Assembly (NCBI GenBank): GCA_963921195.1
Contig: OY992539.1
Span: forward strand, 99,518,964 to 99,582,963
Reading direction: 5' to 3'
DNA from: Pegoplata infirma
Taxonomy: Eukaryota > Arthropoda > Insecta > Diptera > Anthomyiidae
DNA: 64,000 nt
This document shows, in pieces, positions 21,656 through 33,200 of the stretch. Each line of letters begins with the position of its first letter. The first letter of the stretch is position 1. Under the pieces are notes generated by a model. It searched no databases. It saw nothing but the letters and a program-made list of their open reading frames with translations, and was not told the origin of the DNA. A program made the position numbers and the translations under genes.

Positions 21656-22159
21656 CACAGAAAAAAATAAAAAAAATATTTGAGTAAATTTTTAATAAAA
21701 ATTTATTAAATGTTTGAAAAAAAAAAATTGAGTAAATTTTTAATTAACACAATTAAACATTTACTCAAAATTTATCTATTTATTTTTTTTTTAAGTTTAA
21801 AAAAGTTTTAAATTTTTTTACAAAAAAAAAAAAAAAATACAAAAAACTTGTTTTTTCAAACATATTTATATTAAAACATATTTATGTCTCAAAAACATAG
21901 GAAAATTTTATAAAGACGATTACAAACTTTCATATACATACACAAAAAACTATAAACTAAACGAGAATTAAAAAAACTATGAGAGTTTAAAAAAAATAAA
22001 AAAAACTATTAAATTTTTATAGAATTATTTACTTAAATAGTTTTTTTTTTAATTTTTAAGTAAATTATTAATTGCATCAATTAAAAAATTACAAAATTTT
22101 TGTTTTTAAATTTAAACAAGTGATTACTCAAATTTGTTTCCTCCATATTTTTTTCTGTG
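21656..22159. mobile_element. TA-flanked CACAGAAAA element with TTAAAAATT words (family Y)
   Basis: CACAGAAAAAAAT at the left is the inverse of ATTTTTTTCTGTG at the right; both flanks are TA. The 504-bp interior is nearly all A/T with GAGTAAATTTTTAAT-type words on both strands. There is no coding content. Confidence 0.7.
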
Positions 22160-22314
22160 TACGTTAGAGCGACTCATCTTATATGGGCTGAAAAATTATA
22201 TTTGAGATTGTTTGAGATTTTTGCTTGGTAATATTAAATGATTGAGGCGTATTATTGAGCTGATAATGGAAAAAATAATCAAACAAAATTTGGAGTTTGT
22301 CTTTGCATTCCTAC

Positions 22315-22785
22315 AACCGCCCTGCAAAAAAAGTCATTACCACTTCTCAGTGGAGTGCTTTAAAACTATAACAAATGTAATGAAATACAACAAAAATAAC
22401 AAAAAACACAAGACAAAAACACACAAACAGTTTTTTCTACTCCAGAATACATAGATATTCAGCACTTAACTCATTACCTATCGCGACACCCCCATACAAA
22501 TGTAAGTAGATATTCAGTAGATAAGAACTACTCCGTGGAAGTAGTTGGAAGTTGTTTGAAAGCTCGGAGTACTTCTTATCTACTGAATATCTACTTACTT
22601 TTGTATGGGAGTGTCGCGGAAGGTAATGAGTTAAGTGCTGAATAACAACTTTTTATGGAGTAGAAAAAACTGTTTGTGTGTTTTTTTCTTGTGTTTTTTG
22701 TTATTTTTGTTGTATTTCATTACATTTGTTATAGTTTTAAAGCACTCCAAATAGAAGTACTCCGCACTTTTTTTGCTGGGCGGTT
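22315..22785. mobile_element. ~470-bp palindromic element, AACCGCCC(T/A)GC ends
   Basis: AACCGCCCTGCAAAAAAAGT at the left is the inverse of ACTTTTTTTGCTGGGCGGTT at the right (one mismatch). The arms stay complementary through ACAACAAAAATAAC, AACAGTTTTTTCTACTCC and ATCTACTGAATATCTAC to a centre near 22545, so almost the whole element is one hairpin. The target duplication is not evident. Confidence 0.75.
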
Positions 22786-22821
22786 AAAGTTCGCAATCAT
22801 AGTGCATTTTGTCAAAAAAAT

Positions 22822-23110
22822 ATCAGAATCTTAGACTTTTTCTATACGAAAAATATCTCAGAATCTGAGACTTGTTCTATAGGAAAAATGTCTCAAAATC
22901 TGAGTCTTTTTCTACACGAAAAATGTCTAAGAATCTGAGACTTTTTCTATACGAAAAATGTCTCTGAATCTGAGACTTTTTCTATACGAAAAATGTTTCT
23001 GAATCTGAGAATTTTTCTATACGAAAAATGTTTCTAAATCTGAGACATTTTTATTGGAAAAATGGGAAAATGTCTAATAATCTGAGACTTTTTTATAGAA
23101 ATTTGAGACT
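22822..23110. repeat. ~35-bp minisatellite, about seven copies
   Basis: The unit is approximately TCAGAATCTGAGACTTTTTC followed by TATACGAAAAATGTC, with gradual divergence at both edges. TCAGAATCTGA inside the unit is a short palindrome, so each unit can form a small hairpin. Confidence 0.75.
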
Positions 23111-23118
23111 TATTTATA

Positions 23119-23852
23119 CACCCAGAAAAGTTTTGCAGAACTTTTTAACCCTTTCAGACATTATTTAGAACTAGTTGAGAAAAACATTTGAAAATTTGAC
23201 TGTTAGTTAATTCGAGGTTGCTGATTAAGAATCTGAATTCAGATTACATGTAAGTTCCTCCATCTGGCCGCTAGGTGCCTTCCAAGTTATTGGACAAAAT
23301 TCCTGGTGGGCGCGTTTCAAACATTTAAATTTTCAGAAACTTAGTGTTATTAAAGTAGACAATATATATAATTAAATGAGACAAAAATAAAAAAAAAAAT
23401 AATTTTTTGTAATAGTTAAAAAGTCAATTGCTTCTGCGTTGTACGCAAAAATAAACATTAAATTTTTTTGAAATAATAATTTTTTTTTGAAAACCTTTGA
23501 ATTTAACAATAACTAATGAAAAATTATCAGTGTAAATCACATGTATATAAAGTTAAGTAAATTTTCTTTTCAAAACTGTACTATGTGTCAAAATCGGTCC
23601 ATTTCTGCCAAATCTACAAGACTTCAAACTGAGAAAACCTAATGTCCATTATATTGGACAAAATGTCTGAAAGGGTTAAGGTTATTCAAAAAGTTTTTAG
23701 TTAAAGTTGTTATAAACTTTTTATAGTTTGTTTTTCAAGGAAACTAAAATATTAAAAAAATAAACTACAAAATTTACGTAAAAATATTTTTGATTTGTGA
23801 CGTATAATTTTACAGAAGTACGGTTTTTGTAGTTGAGTAATTATTTTGAGTG
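23119..23852. mobile_element. Probable decayed TA-flanked element (family Y) hosting a piggyBac-like MITE
   Basis: Left end TA|CACCCAGAAAAG, right end TTATTTTGAGTG|TA. The ends are diverged from each other, so the call is tentative. The piggyBac-like element at 23149-23675 lies inside its left arm; the remaining host sequence contains AACTTTTTTA/AAAAAGTTTTTAGTT words in opposite orientation. Confidence 0.45.
23149..23675. mobile_element. piggyBac-like MITE with TTAA target
   Basis: CCCTTTCAGACATT at the left and AATGTCTGAAAGGG at the right are perfect 14-bp inverted repeats, each directly flanked by TTAA (23145-23148, 23676-23679). TTAA duplication with CCC..GGG ends is diagnostic for the piggyBac superfamily. 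At 527 bp with no frame it is non-autonomous. TCTGGCCGCTAGGTGCC near 23263 is the only GC-rich internal block. Confidence 0.75.
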
Positions 23853-23857
23853 TAGAC

Positions 23858-24100
23858 CACAGTACATGAGTAGTAGGTTCACAGAGGTGCATTTGATGTG
23901 TAAGTATTAGTGACAGCACACGGTGTAACTTTTGTCGTTTCATACAAAACGTAAACAAACAACATAAATACATACATAAAAGCTCACACGTACAGGCACA
24001 CATACACTAGGCAGCGATGATAATTCTGTACTAAACACCATACCACCATATTGGAAAGTACGAAATTAGTACCATTGTTTGCATACTAGTCTGTACTGTG
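23858..24100. mobile_element. 243-bp element with 8-bp duplication GTGTAGAC (P- or hAT-like)
   Basis: The ends CACAGTACATGAGTAGT and, inverted from the right, CACAGTACAGACTAGT are similar over about 16 bp. The flanks are an exact 8-bp duplication GTGTAGAC (23850-23857, 24101-24108). Both P and hAT transposases make 8-bp duplications. The ends begin CA as in P elements and do not fit the hAT consensus; the target ends AGAC as does the P-element target consensus GGCCAGAC. The superfamily stays open. Confidence 0.6.
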
Positions 24101-24404
24101 GTGTAGACACATCACTTTACCACACTTACTCGAAAATTTATAAAACTTGGTACATATGTATATTCTCCAGATGATTATGAACAACTTAATTTTTCATTTT
24201 GGTCAAATTAAGTGTAGTCTCCTGAACGCGTTGTCTGATTATCAAAAATTTCATATCACATTAAAGCTTATATTGTCTTCTTTATGGCAGTTCACATTTT
24301 AATAGATGTTATTTTGCTAAAACAATGACAAATTTTGATAAATGTCCTTGATTAGCGAATATCTTAAAATGCATATCTTCCATTTTCTTAATTTTGCTTT
24401 CATA

Positions 24405-24560
24405 GATCACTTGAAGTGTCCTCTACTGGGCAACGAAAAGGCAGATGAACTTACAAAGCAGGGAGCCAACCTCTCACAGGAATTGGCTGTGAGTGACGTC
24501 TATCCACCTCTATTTCAAATCTCGCAACGGATCAGACTGGAAGCGAGAGAAACTTTTAGT
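24405..24560 (+). pseudogene. Fossil of a LINE RNase H domain
   Basis: The translation reads DHLKCPLLGNEKADELTKQG, then ANLSQELAVSDVYPPLFQIS. GNEKADELTKQGA is the characteristic (G)N(E/I)xAD(x)LAxxG segment of the RNase H domain found downstream of reverse transcriptase in I/R1/LOA-type non-LTR retrotransposons. The upstream and downstream parts of the domain, including the first catalytic acidic residues, are absent, so it is a ~50-codon relic. The rest of the open frame that contains it is unrelated AT-rich sequence. Confidence 0.7.
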
Positions 24561-24867
24561 ATCACAATTCAAATAGTGAAGTCCGTTTTTGAATCGATGG
24601 AATAGTTTTGTTGCAAATCGCGAAAATCATTTTTTTTTTTCGTATGGCAGCATCCCTTTAAAATATGATCCATGACTTTATCTTTAAGTATAATATGTGA
24701 ACCGCGATAAAACGCGAACTACAATTAATTTAGATATGATCTTCTAAAGTTCAATCATTTTTAAAGTTTTACTAAATAATCACAACTTTGAAACGCGATT
24801 AAACGCAAACTACAATTAATTTTTCAAAAACCAAAAAAAAAAAATTCTACACAATCGGCTGGAGAAT

Positions 24868-25146
24868 ATATCGCTAATTTACTTGTATAGTGTCATAACT
24901 CAATATATGTCGTTTTTGGGTAAACAATACATAATTATTTGTTATATCCTGCTTTATATTATGTCAAAAATTCGTATTAATATCTTTAAAACTCACCGTT
25001 TGAGAAGAGAACACGCCATTATAACATTTTCTACTCACGGGCCTTTTGCAACGTAAACCAAGTTTCAATTGTAAACTTTAAACAGGTTTTCTGTAAAATC
25101 AAACATTTTGAGTTATGACACTATACAAGTAAATGAGCGATATGTA
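24868..25146. repeat. Inverted repeat with ACTTGTATAGTGTCATAACTC arms
   Basis: ATATCGCTAATTTACTTGTA..GTGTCATAACTCAA at 24868-24905 is inverted at 25108-25146 (TTGAGTTATGACACTATACA..AGTAAATGAGCGATAT). The arms are about 38 bp around a ~200-bp spacer. The ends lie inside a larger diverged repeat containing AAACGCGAACTACAATTAAT twice (24712, 24802). Confidence 0.6.
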
Positions 25147-25381
25147 CCAACTTTGGAAAAAATCGAAGGTGGTCAAGTAAAAAGAGTTTGAAGTTTGTGT
25201 CTATTGAGGTTGGAATTCTTCACATGTTATAAATGTTTCCTTCACAAAATTTCTCAGATGTTTAGAAAATTTTACCGCTGAAAAACTCTTAGATTCTAAA
25301 GTATTTTTAAAACTTCAAATCTTATTTTTATCAATTTCTTAGATTCTTAGACTCTAAAACAAGTTTTTATATAGAAAACTA

Positions 25382-26226
25382 CACTCAAAAAAATACGTTA
25401 GTAGATTTACTAATTTTTTTTTTTTTGCTAATGCTAGTTAGCTAACTTTTAGCAAATTTTTTTTCATTTAGCACGTTAGCAATTTTAAACAAACTTTGAA
25501 CTAATTTCTTTCGCTAAATTTGAAATTGAGTTGACTACATTTTTACAAGATTTTTTGCTAATATTAGCAAAAATAAATGTTAAATTTTTTTTATTTTCAG
25601 AAAACTTTAAATGGCGCTATCTCGGAAACTAAGCCAGATAGAGCAAAATGGAGGCCATTTTTGGTTCTCGAGCTCTCCATAGTATCGCCCGTTCTCTTCA
25701 CATGTGTGGACCCTAATGGGTCCTAACTTTGGATGCAAAAAAGTTAGCATTCCCGAAAATTTTAAAATGATCATATCTCGGTAAATATTGCCGACACGAT
25801 AAAAAGTCTAAAAGCATTTTTGTAGCTCTTAATACGTAGAACACAAAATAAGCAAAAGCTCTCCGAGTAATATTTTTGAAGTTATCGAGTTTTTTAATTC
25901 TCAAAACCCCAGTGGTCCCCTAAAATCACGTATCTCAAAAACTAAGCAAGATAGAGCGAAACGGGCAAAAATTTTGGATCAAAAACTATGACGATTTTTA
26001 AGGAACCCAACTAGGTCTAGGTTCATCGGGGTCTGGACCTATCGGGTCCGAGCCCAATGGGGTCCTCAAAGTATGAACTAAGTCGAAATAAAAAAAAATT
26101 CAGTTAACTAATTTTTGGCAAAACATTATTGCTAACTTTACCAAAAAAATTGTGGGTTCAAAATCAGCAAATTTTCTTGTAGGTTTACAAGCTTTTTTTG
26201 CTAACACTACAGTTTTTTTTTGAGTG
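25382..26226. mobile_element. TA-flanked CACTCA element with GCTAAC words and shared core (family Y)
   Basis: CACTCAAAAAAA and TTTTTTTGAGTG are exact inverted ends flanked by TA. The outer ~150 bp on each side are filled with the word GCTAAC/GTTAGC (for example TTAGCTAACTTTTAGC). The middle (about 25600-26080) is a different, more complex block containing AAACTAAGCCAGATAGAGC, GCATTTTTGTAGCTCTTAA and AAAGCTCTCCGAGTAA. That same block is found in the element at 40947-42122, whose outer words are different. Confidence 0.75.
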
Positions 26227-26261
26227 TATAAGGTTCTTAGATAACACCGCTCAACACTAAT

Positions 26262-27070
26262 TTTCCGGTTTGAATTCTGGTGATCAATTTTAGTAGAGTT
26301 TGATCTCCTGATTCCAAATCTGTTCTCCAAATTTTTCCATCACGTCTAGATTTTAAGTTATTCACGGTTGAAAATGCGAAAAATTGGTATACAAATCTGG
26401 TTAAGCGCAAAAGTATAATTTGTCTATGGTCTCCACGATAGAAAACATTTTTTTTCTAATTATTGCGGTTGGTTGGGTTACCCTTGCGTTTTAAAATGAT
26501 ACTGTTAAAATTACCATTTTTGTAAAAAAGATAAGGTAGATGATACCTTAGTTTTTTTTTTATATTTTTCAAAGAAAAACTAAAAAAAAAAATAAATATT
26601 TAACAAATTTAAGTGGTCTGTGTTACTTTTCGTATAAACCGGATGATAATTTTTATGGGTTTTAAAGTCTATAATAAATAATGAGCTGTTGCATAAATTT
26701 TGAGCTCATCACAGTAAAGATTGATCATCTGGTTTTTGTTTTAGAGCCTTTTAAAAATGGTGCTTTTTCTAATTTTTTTCACAGTGTTTTTTTTAAATAC
26801 ATGGTTTGGCCAATAATAGTGGAACAACTTCAAATTTTTTTGATCATATATTTGAGATCATTGTTCAATTCCACTCTAACGCTTTATACCAGATTTTTAT
26901 TCCACCCAGTGGCTGCTATGCAGGCTTTCAAAAAAGGCAAAATCGCGTTTTCGCATTTTCAACCGCGAATAATTAAAATTCTAGACGTGATGGAAAAATT
27001 TGGAGCACAGATTTGAAATCAGCGAGTCAAAATCTTTTAAAATTTCATATGAAACTTCAAACCGGAGCCA
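26262..27070. repeat. Foldback with arms around CCGGTTTGAA and ACGTCTAGA
   Basis: CCGGTTTGAATTCTGG..CCAAATTTTTCCATCACGTCTAGA at 26262-26350 reappears inverted at 26975-27068 (TCTAGACGTGATGGAAAAAT..CTTCAAACCGG). The arms extend to GTTGAAAATGCGAAAA/TTTTCGCATTTTCAAC. The spacer holds no credible gene. Confidence 0.6.
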
Positions 27071-27963
27071 AAAACCTTCGATTTGTTAAGCGGTGTAATT
27101 TTCTAAACAAAAATTCTTAGACACTATTTTTAAAACAATAAATACAGCCACTTGATTTTTTTTTTTGTTATGAATACGGGTGTTAATTTCTATGACAGCA
27201 TTTGCTACTAAAGATATTTGCTATAATAAATCCTTCATAAGTTTAACCACAAAAACCAGATACTATATTGAATGCATATTATCTTATACAAAGGCGTATC
27301 TACTCTTATATCACTTCTAATATGCAATTTTTACACATTGATAACCACAACATCATCTGACTAACCGAGTAATATAATATCGAAACAGGAAATCAAATTA
27401 ATTACCATGAAAATGCATTAGTTTATGTCGTTTTTAAATGTCAATAGTTAAGATTTCTATTTCGAATGAAATTCATATAGAAAAGTAATTACAACTGCAC
27501 TAACAACATTTAATTTACGTCAGTTTTAATTGGATTCTTTAAAGCTGGTTAAAGAAAAATACCAAGATTTGTGTGAATACAAACGTATGTATGTAGTACG
27601 TTCGCAGTAAAAATACATACGTTGGTAAACCGGCTTAAACTTGAGATCGTAATAATCAAGATCAATGTACTTTTATGGCTTTTGTTAAGATATTCTTTTG
27701 TAGATATTTATATATTTTTCTTTGTAAAAGAGAAAAAAAAAATGTTTTCAAACATGCTATTCGTACAAAGCATATAAAAATAGTTCAAAAGAAAAATAAA
27801 TACCTTATATGTCAGTTAGTTAGCATTTCCCGAAAAAATTACTTTACGTGAGTACAATAATGGCAATCTGAATATTAAAGATACCAGGCTAAATATGTAT
27901 TTTTTTTTTTTTTTTGGAAAATGTGAAATTTTGTTTATAAGAAATTTATTTAAATATATTTTT
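27071..27963. other. Mostly unique-looking AT-rich sequence
   Basis: Nothing recognised: no frame of note and no terminal repeats. It could include non-repetitive intergenic DNA. Confidence 0.45.
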
Positions 27964-28395
27964 AATACCCTCTAACCGCAGTATGGGAGTACACTCACTT
28001 TGTGGTTCCGACTGTAACGCATAAAAATATCGAACGGGTACCCCACCGATATTTCGATCAATTTTAAGACATTCTATGAATGTCCGTCTGTATCAAACAC
28101 GATTTAGTCTAAAATAAAAGTGCTTTGGCACGAATATGTCTCATGCTCATATCCCGGTTAAATTCGAAAATAGATAAAATCGGACTGGGAAGAAAAAAGT
28201 CTCTCTATAAGATATAAACTAAATTCTCAAAAACGCAATTTTTTAAATGGTTTTCTGTATTTCTGATTAACAAATGAAATAATTTTATGCTAAAACAAAA
28301 GGCCCTGTACTTGGAACCAGGAGATAAGAAAATACCGTTTTTTTACCCACCCATTTTGTGGGCATGGATATAAAACTAATTTCAACAGAGATAAG
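27964..28395 (+). mobile_element. Diverged, 3'-truncated DINE-like repeat, copy 4
   Basis: It opens TAATACCCTCTAACCGCAGT and keeps ACTCACTTTGT, AAATATCG, GACATTCTATGAATGTCCGT and TTGGCACGAATATGTCT in the order of the complete copy. The GTCC core has shrunk to one unit. The poly-C patch and terminal hairpin are missing. Confidence 0.65.
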
Positions 28396-28479
28396 ATTGT
28401 ATTACTGCACTATTGTAATACAATTTAATCACTTAATAACAAATTTTTTGATGAATTTTGAAGATTTTTTTAGAGTTTA

Positions 28480-30110
28480 AAAAAAAAAAATCTTAAACGT
28501 AGGAAAAAACCCCCCATTTTGCAATTTTTTTACAAATTTTAAATGGCGATATCTCGAAAACCGTTCGACCGATTTTATAAATTTTTTGATATTCGTATTC
28601 AGCATGCTTAAATTAATAAAAGTAAAGTATCTCAAGATATTTTTATTTTTGTTTTTTCATTTTCAAAAATCCAAAATTTTGGTGAAAATTTTCCAAAAGT
28701 CAAAAACTTTGATCGAAGTGCGCCACGGGTTGAAATGCTCGAATTTGGCTCAAATTAGTTTTAAATGAAAGATTGCCTCAAGTTCTATAAAAGGGTCCGC
28801 AGAATGAAATTTTGAGACTTTTTTTAAAAAATTTCTTGAACGTAGGAAAAAACCGCCATTTTTAGCAAATTTCAAATAGCGATATCTTGTGAGGGTGCCT
28901 CACAAGGTTGTGATTGGATAATGCTAAACAAATGTTAGTATGGTTCTGGGCTTTACTGTTTTGCGGGGTGGGACAATCTAAACACTGTAATTTTGTTTGG
29001 TTGTCATAATTTCAAAAATTTTTAATTTCAAACATCGAAATAAATTTCAAACAATTATTGGAAATTTTATTATTTTATTTATAAATTTGGTGTTGGAGGT
29101 TTTTAAAAATTTTGTTTTTTTGAATCGTTAATATCGGGAGGAAAATTTAAATATTTGCTGATAAACTGGTTGCATTGGTGTGAGCTACGGCTTTTCGTAA
29201 GAAAATTTGACGGCTTTTCGTAAGGAATTTTGTCAGACAGGGATTCCCAAGTTTTTCGTTTAAGGGTCTTAATATTTAATTTTAATTGTTAATTTATTTT
29301 CTTTCTTAATTTTCTCTAAATGGCAATTGCAAATAAGGGTGACCATAGTTTTGTTAGTTTCTTAAATCATTTTCATTGTGCTTGGTTCTTGTATAAATTT
29401 AATTTTAAATATTTTTGTTTGTTTGTTTAAATTTAATTATTTTTTTTCTTTAAATTAACTTTCGTGGGTTTTTATAAATAAAATGTTTAATTTGTATGTA
29501 TCGTGGTTTAAAATGAATTAATTTGGTTTTCTTAATTATTTGCGAAAAGTGAAGTAGGTAGGTAGGGTAAATTGGTTTCGGGCTGACACAAATTTGTTGT
29601 GGCTGTCAGCAAGGAGGGAGGGTTAAGACCACGGGTGCCGTCCATCTTGGCAACCCACCCCTTTAGTCATCAACGTCCCTCCGGTATTGCTATTTTGATG
29701 TTGCTTTATGCTACCTAAATTTTAATGTTTTGTAGCGATCCCGAACCTGCCTCTGAAGGGACAAGACACACTCCCAACCCTGAGCACGGCCGGTACCAGT
29801 AGGTAGCTCCGTCCCTGAAGAGGTAGGCCAGTGGGTGGAATGGTCGTTACAATCTCGAAAACTGATCGACCGATTTTAATTTTTTTTTTTTTGATATTCG
29901 TGCTCAGCACATCAAAATTAACAAATATGATGTGTCGAAAGATATATTTTTTTTTTTTTAATTATTTTTTTTTTAATTTTTCAAAAATCCAAAACTTTGA
30001 CCGCCAGGCGCCACGGGTTAATTTAATCCGATTGACCTCGAATTGGTACCACATGAGGTTTGGGCCTAGTAGAATAAAAAAATGTCCGTGCTTTGAAAAT
30101 CGGAGAAGAA
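28480..30110. repeat. Repeat family R ('GGCGATATCTCGAAAACCG'), split by a solo LTR
   Basis: Blocks such as AAATGGCGATATCTCGAAAA, GATATTCGT(A/G)(C/T)TCAGCA, GGCGCCACGGGTT and TTTGGCTCAAATTAG occur here in two partial units (28540-28887 and 29852-30100) and again in both orientations at 44490-45287. The family is an AT-rich internally repeated element with no frame. The LTR at 28888-29851 interrupts one unit. Confidence 0.65.
28888..29851 (+). mobile_element. Solo LTR (964 bp) of an LTR retrotransposon
   Basis: It begins TGTGAGGGTGCCTCAC and ends GGTCGTTACA, the canonical TG...CA, and is flanked by the 4-bp duplication ATCT (28884-28887, 29852-29855). The parallel unit of repeat R, GATATCTCGAAAAC, shows the unoccupied site, so insertion is certain. 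There is no internal coding region, so a full element was reduced to one LTR by LTR-LTR recombination. A 4-bp duplication is usual for Gypsy-group elements. The base composition (for example 29575-29830) is much less AT-biased than its surroundings. Confidence 0.8.
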
Positions 30111-30229
30111 AAAATTATGCTATACAGAAAATTGCCAGTCTAGTTATCCATATATTACTCGTATTGATTTTAAACTCAATTTTATAAAAAACTGAAACTT
30201 CTAATTAATGTTTTTAAGTGTATCTACAT

Positions 30230-33200
30230 TAGGGGTGGGATAGTGCACGAGTTTCCGATTTCGACCCGCTAGAACCGCTTATTTTGTGAGGTTCGTAAAA
30301 AAAATGCATGAGCCAAAAAATGGGGCAGGTCGGATAGGATCTAGGGGTCGCTCATCGGGGTCAAAGTTGGGCGTAAAGGGGAAAAAATACACAAAAAGCC
30401 CCGCAACTCCTCTGGTTTTGCCCCTAATGGGGTCAAATGTGAGACCAACCCCCATTATTTTTTCCTCCTGAACACTTTTACCGAACATACCTAAGCCTTA
30501 TCTCCACTTCCTAAGGGGGCTCCCATACAAAGGTTTAATTTTTTAAAAAATTTGCTCCTACCTCTCTAGCAGTCCAAGAAGTGACCCTAGAGGAACCAAA
30601 TATATGATCAACCCCCAATATTTTTTTAACCCCAACATTTTCTTAGAACATACCTACCCTCTATCTTCAACCCTTAGGGTGGTCCCCATACATTTTTTTT
30701 ATTTTTTCTTAATTTGTTTTATTACATCAGCTCCTACCGGTCCAATGGTGCCTCCTAGAGGGGTCATTAGCAAGGCCGACCCCCATTTATTTTCAGCCCC
30801 CAATATTTCTTCTGAATATACCACTTCCCTATCTCCAATTCCTAAGGGGTCTCCCACACAAAATGACATTTTTATAAAATTTGCTCCCCCGCTCTAACTG
30901 GCACAGGGGTGACCCTAGAGAAGTTAAATGTATGACTGACCCCCAATATTTTTTCAGCCCCAACATTTTCCCCAAACAAACCTATCCTCCATTTTTAAGT
31001 CTTAAGGGGGTCCCCACACATTTTTTTATTTTTTTATAAAATCAGCTCTAATCGCTCCCATGGTGCCTCCTAGGGATAGGAAATGCAGACTTACCCCCAT
31101 TAGTGTTTGCCCCCCACATTTTTTCCGAACATATCTACGGCGTATTTCCACTTTGTAAGGGTTCTCCCCTTAGTAAAACAAAATTCATATTGGTACTGGA
31201 ACCCAACGTTGGAGTGTTTAGAATTTACAAAAGTACAATAAGTAGCAACACTTTTTTTATAAAATCAGCTCTTACCGCTCCTATAGTTCCTCTTAGGGAC
31301 GGGAAATGCAGACTGACCCCCTATATCTGCCCTGCAAACATCATATTTATGAACTTCAATTAAAATAAGTGTTTGAAACCAAATACGCAAAACGTCTGGA
31401 CCAGGAGTGCCAATGTTTGCGCGTTTTAAAGAGCAGTGGGAAAATATAAATAAAGGACAAACCATACAGTCATGACATAGAAGATTTTAAAGTGGCTGGC
31501 AACATACCAGCTCAAGTCCAAACTGCATCAAGTTGTTTTTTTGTGCTCAAATTAAGGAAAAACGACCCAGAGACCCAGAGACGACTTCGAGGAGTTTCTT
31601 GAAATTGTTTTATTATACCTTGGTGAAAATATTCCTAATAATCATTTAAGCTCAACAGGATCCATCAGTCATGCTCGATGGATATCATAAGGCATATATT
31701 GCCTAAAAATGTTCTAGGTTTGACCAAAAACAATCTACGTTAAATTTTGGTTTAGCGCCTCTAAAGCAATAGAACCTCCAAATAATGATTTGAATTTGTT
31801 TAAAGCGATTGCTAATTATGCTTCAATTAATAAGATGACTCAACGATTGGAGAAGAGATTCTCTCACATCTTTGGTATCTCAGTGGTGAAGCAGTTGCAC
31901 TATTTGATTCGAATATCTCTTGTTAAATAAAACGAAAAATGCAAATGCAAGGAGGAAAAGTTATCTGACGAAAAGATGGACGAATCGTCCGACGAAGGCA
32001 ACGAAGAAAAATAAGACGATGATATCGGGGAATATTATGACTCGGGGGATAGCGGCGAAAGTGGCAACAAAGATCGTGATCATCCAGTACACGTTGTAGG
32101 ATTCGAAGGTGTGAAAATAATTAACATGGAATCGAAACAAGTAAACCAAGAACTTATAATATAAGAGACACCAAAATTTTTTGCACGCTTTGGATTAAAA
32201 ACAAATTTCATTGGTTCCGGTCCAAACACTTGGGAAAATTGTGAGGACTACCAGCAAGCGCTGCAAATATTACTTCAATTACATGTTTTCAACGACGCTA
32301 CCGAAAGAGGCGTAAAATTAATAGAGGACTATAACAACGTACTGTGCTGTAATGGAGAGGAAAAAATATTACCCTAACAAAGTGGAAATACGACGTAGGT
32401 TTGTTGGGACAAAAAGTGGGGGCAAAAATTATTGGGGGTCAGTCTGCATTTCCCGTTCCTAAGAGGCACCATGGGAGCGGTAAGATCTGATTTTATATAC
32501 AAAAAGAATAAAAAATGTGTGGGAACTCCCTTAAGACTTAAAAATAAGGGGTAGGTTTGTTTGGGGAAAATGTTGGGGCAAAAAAAATATTGGGGGTCAG
32601 TCATACATTTAAATTCTCTAGGGTCATCCCTGCGCCAGTGAGAGCGGTGGGAGCAAATTTTATAAAAATGTCATTTCGTGTGGGAGACCCCTTAGGAATT
32701 GGAGATACGGAGTTAGCATGTTCAGATGAAATGTTGGGGGCTAAAAATAAATGGGGGTCGGTCTTGCTAATGACCCCTCTAGGAAGCACCGTTGGATCGG
32801 TAAGAGCTGATTTAATAAAAAAAATTAAGAAAAAATAAAAAAAATGTATGGGGACCACCCTAACGGTTGAAGATAGAGGGTATGTCTGTTCTAAGAAAAT
32901 GTTGGGGATGAAAAAATATTGGGGGTCGGTCATACAGGGTCACTTCTAGGACAGCTAGAGAGGTAGGAGCAAATATTTTTTAACATTCAACCTTTGTATG
33001 GGAGCCCCCATAAGGAGAGGAGATAGGGCTTAGGTATATTTGGCAAAAGTGTTTGGGGCAAAAAAATAATGGGGGCCGGTCTCACATTTGACCCCTCTAG
33101 GGGCAAAACCAGGGGAGCTGTAGGGCTTTATGTGGATTTTTTCCCATGTACGCCCAACTTTGACCCCGATGAGCGAGCCCTAGATCCTATCCGACATCCC

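Noticed and set aside
26681..27016. 111-codon open frame with a hydrophobic stretch
   Set aside because: It lies across the spacer and right arm of a diverged foldback; the composition is that of AT-rich noise and no motif is seen.
31961..32149. Minus-strand open frame inside the foldback
   Set aside because: It is antisense to the region between the two recognisable blocks of the broken plus-strand gene and has no protein-like features.
32557..32933. Open frames with FFIPNIFLEQTYPLSS-like and related repeats on both strands (also 30604-31363)
   Set aside because: They are translations of the ~175-bp subrepeats in the foldback arms; frames appear in both orientations and are broken between units.
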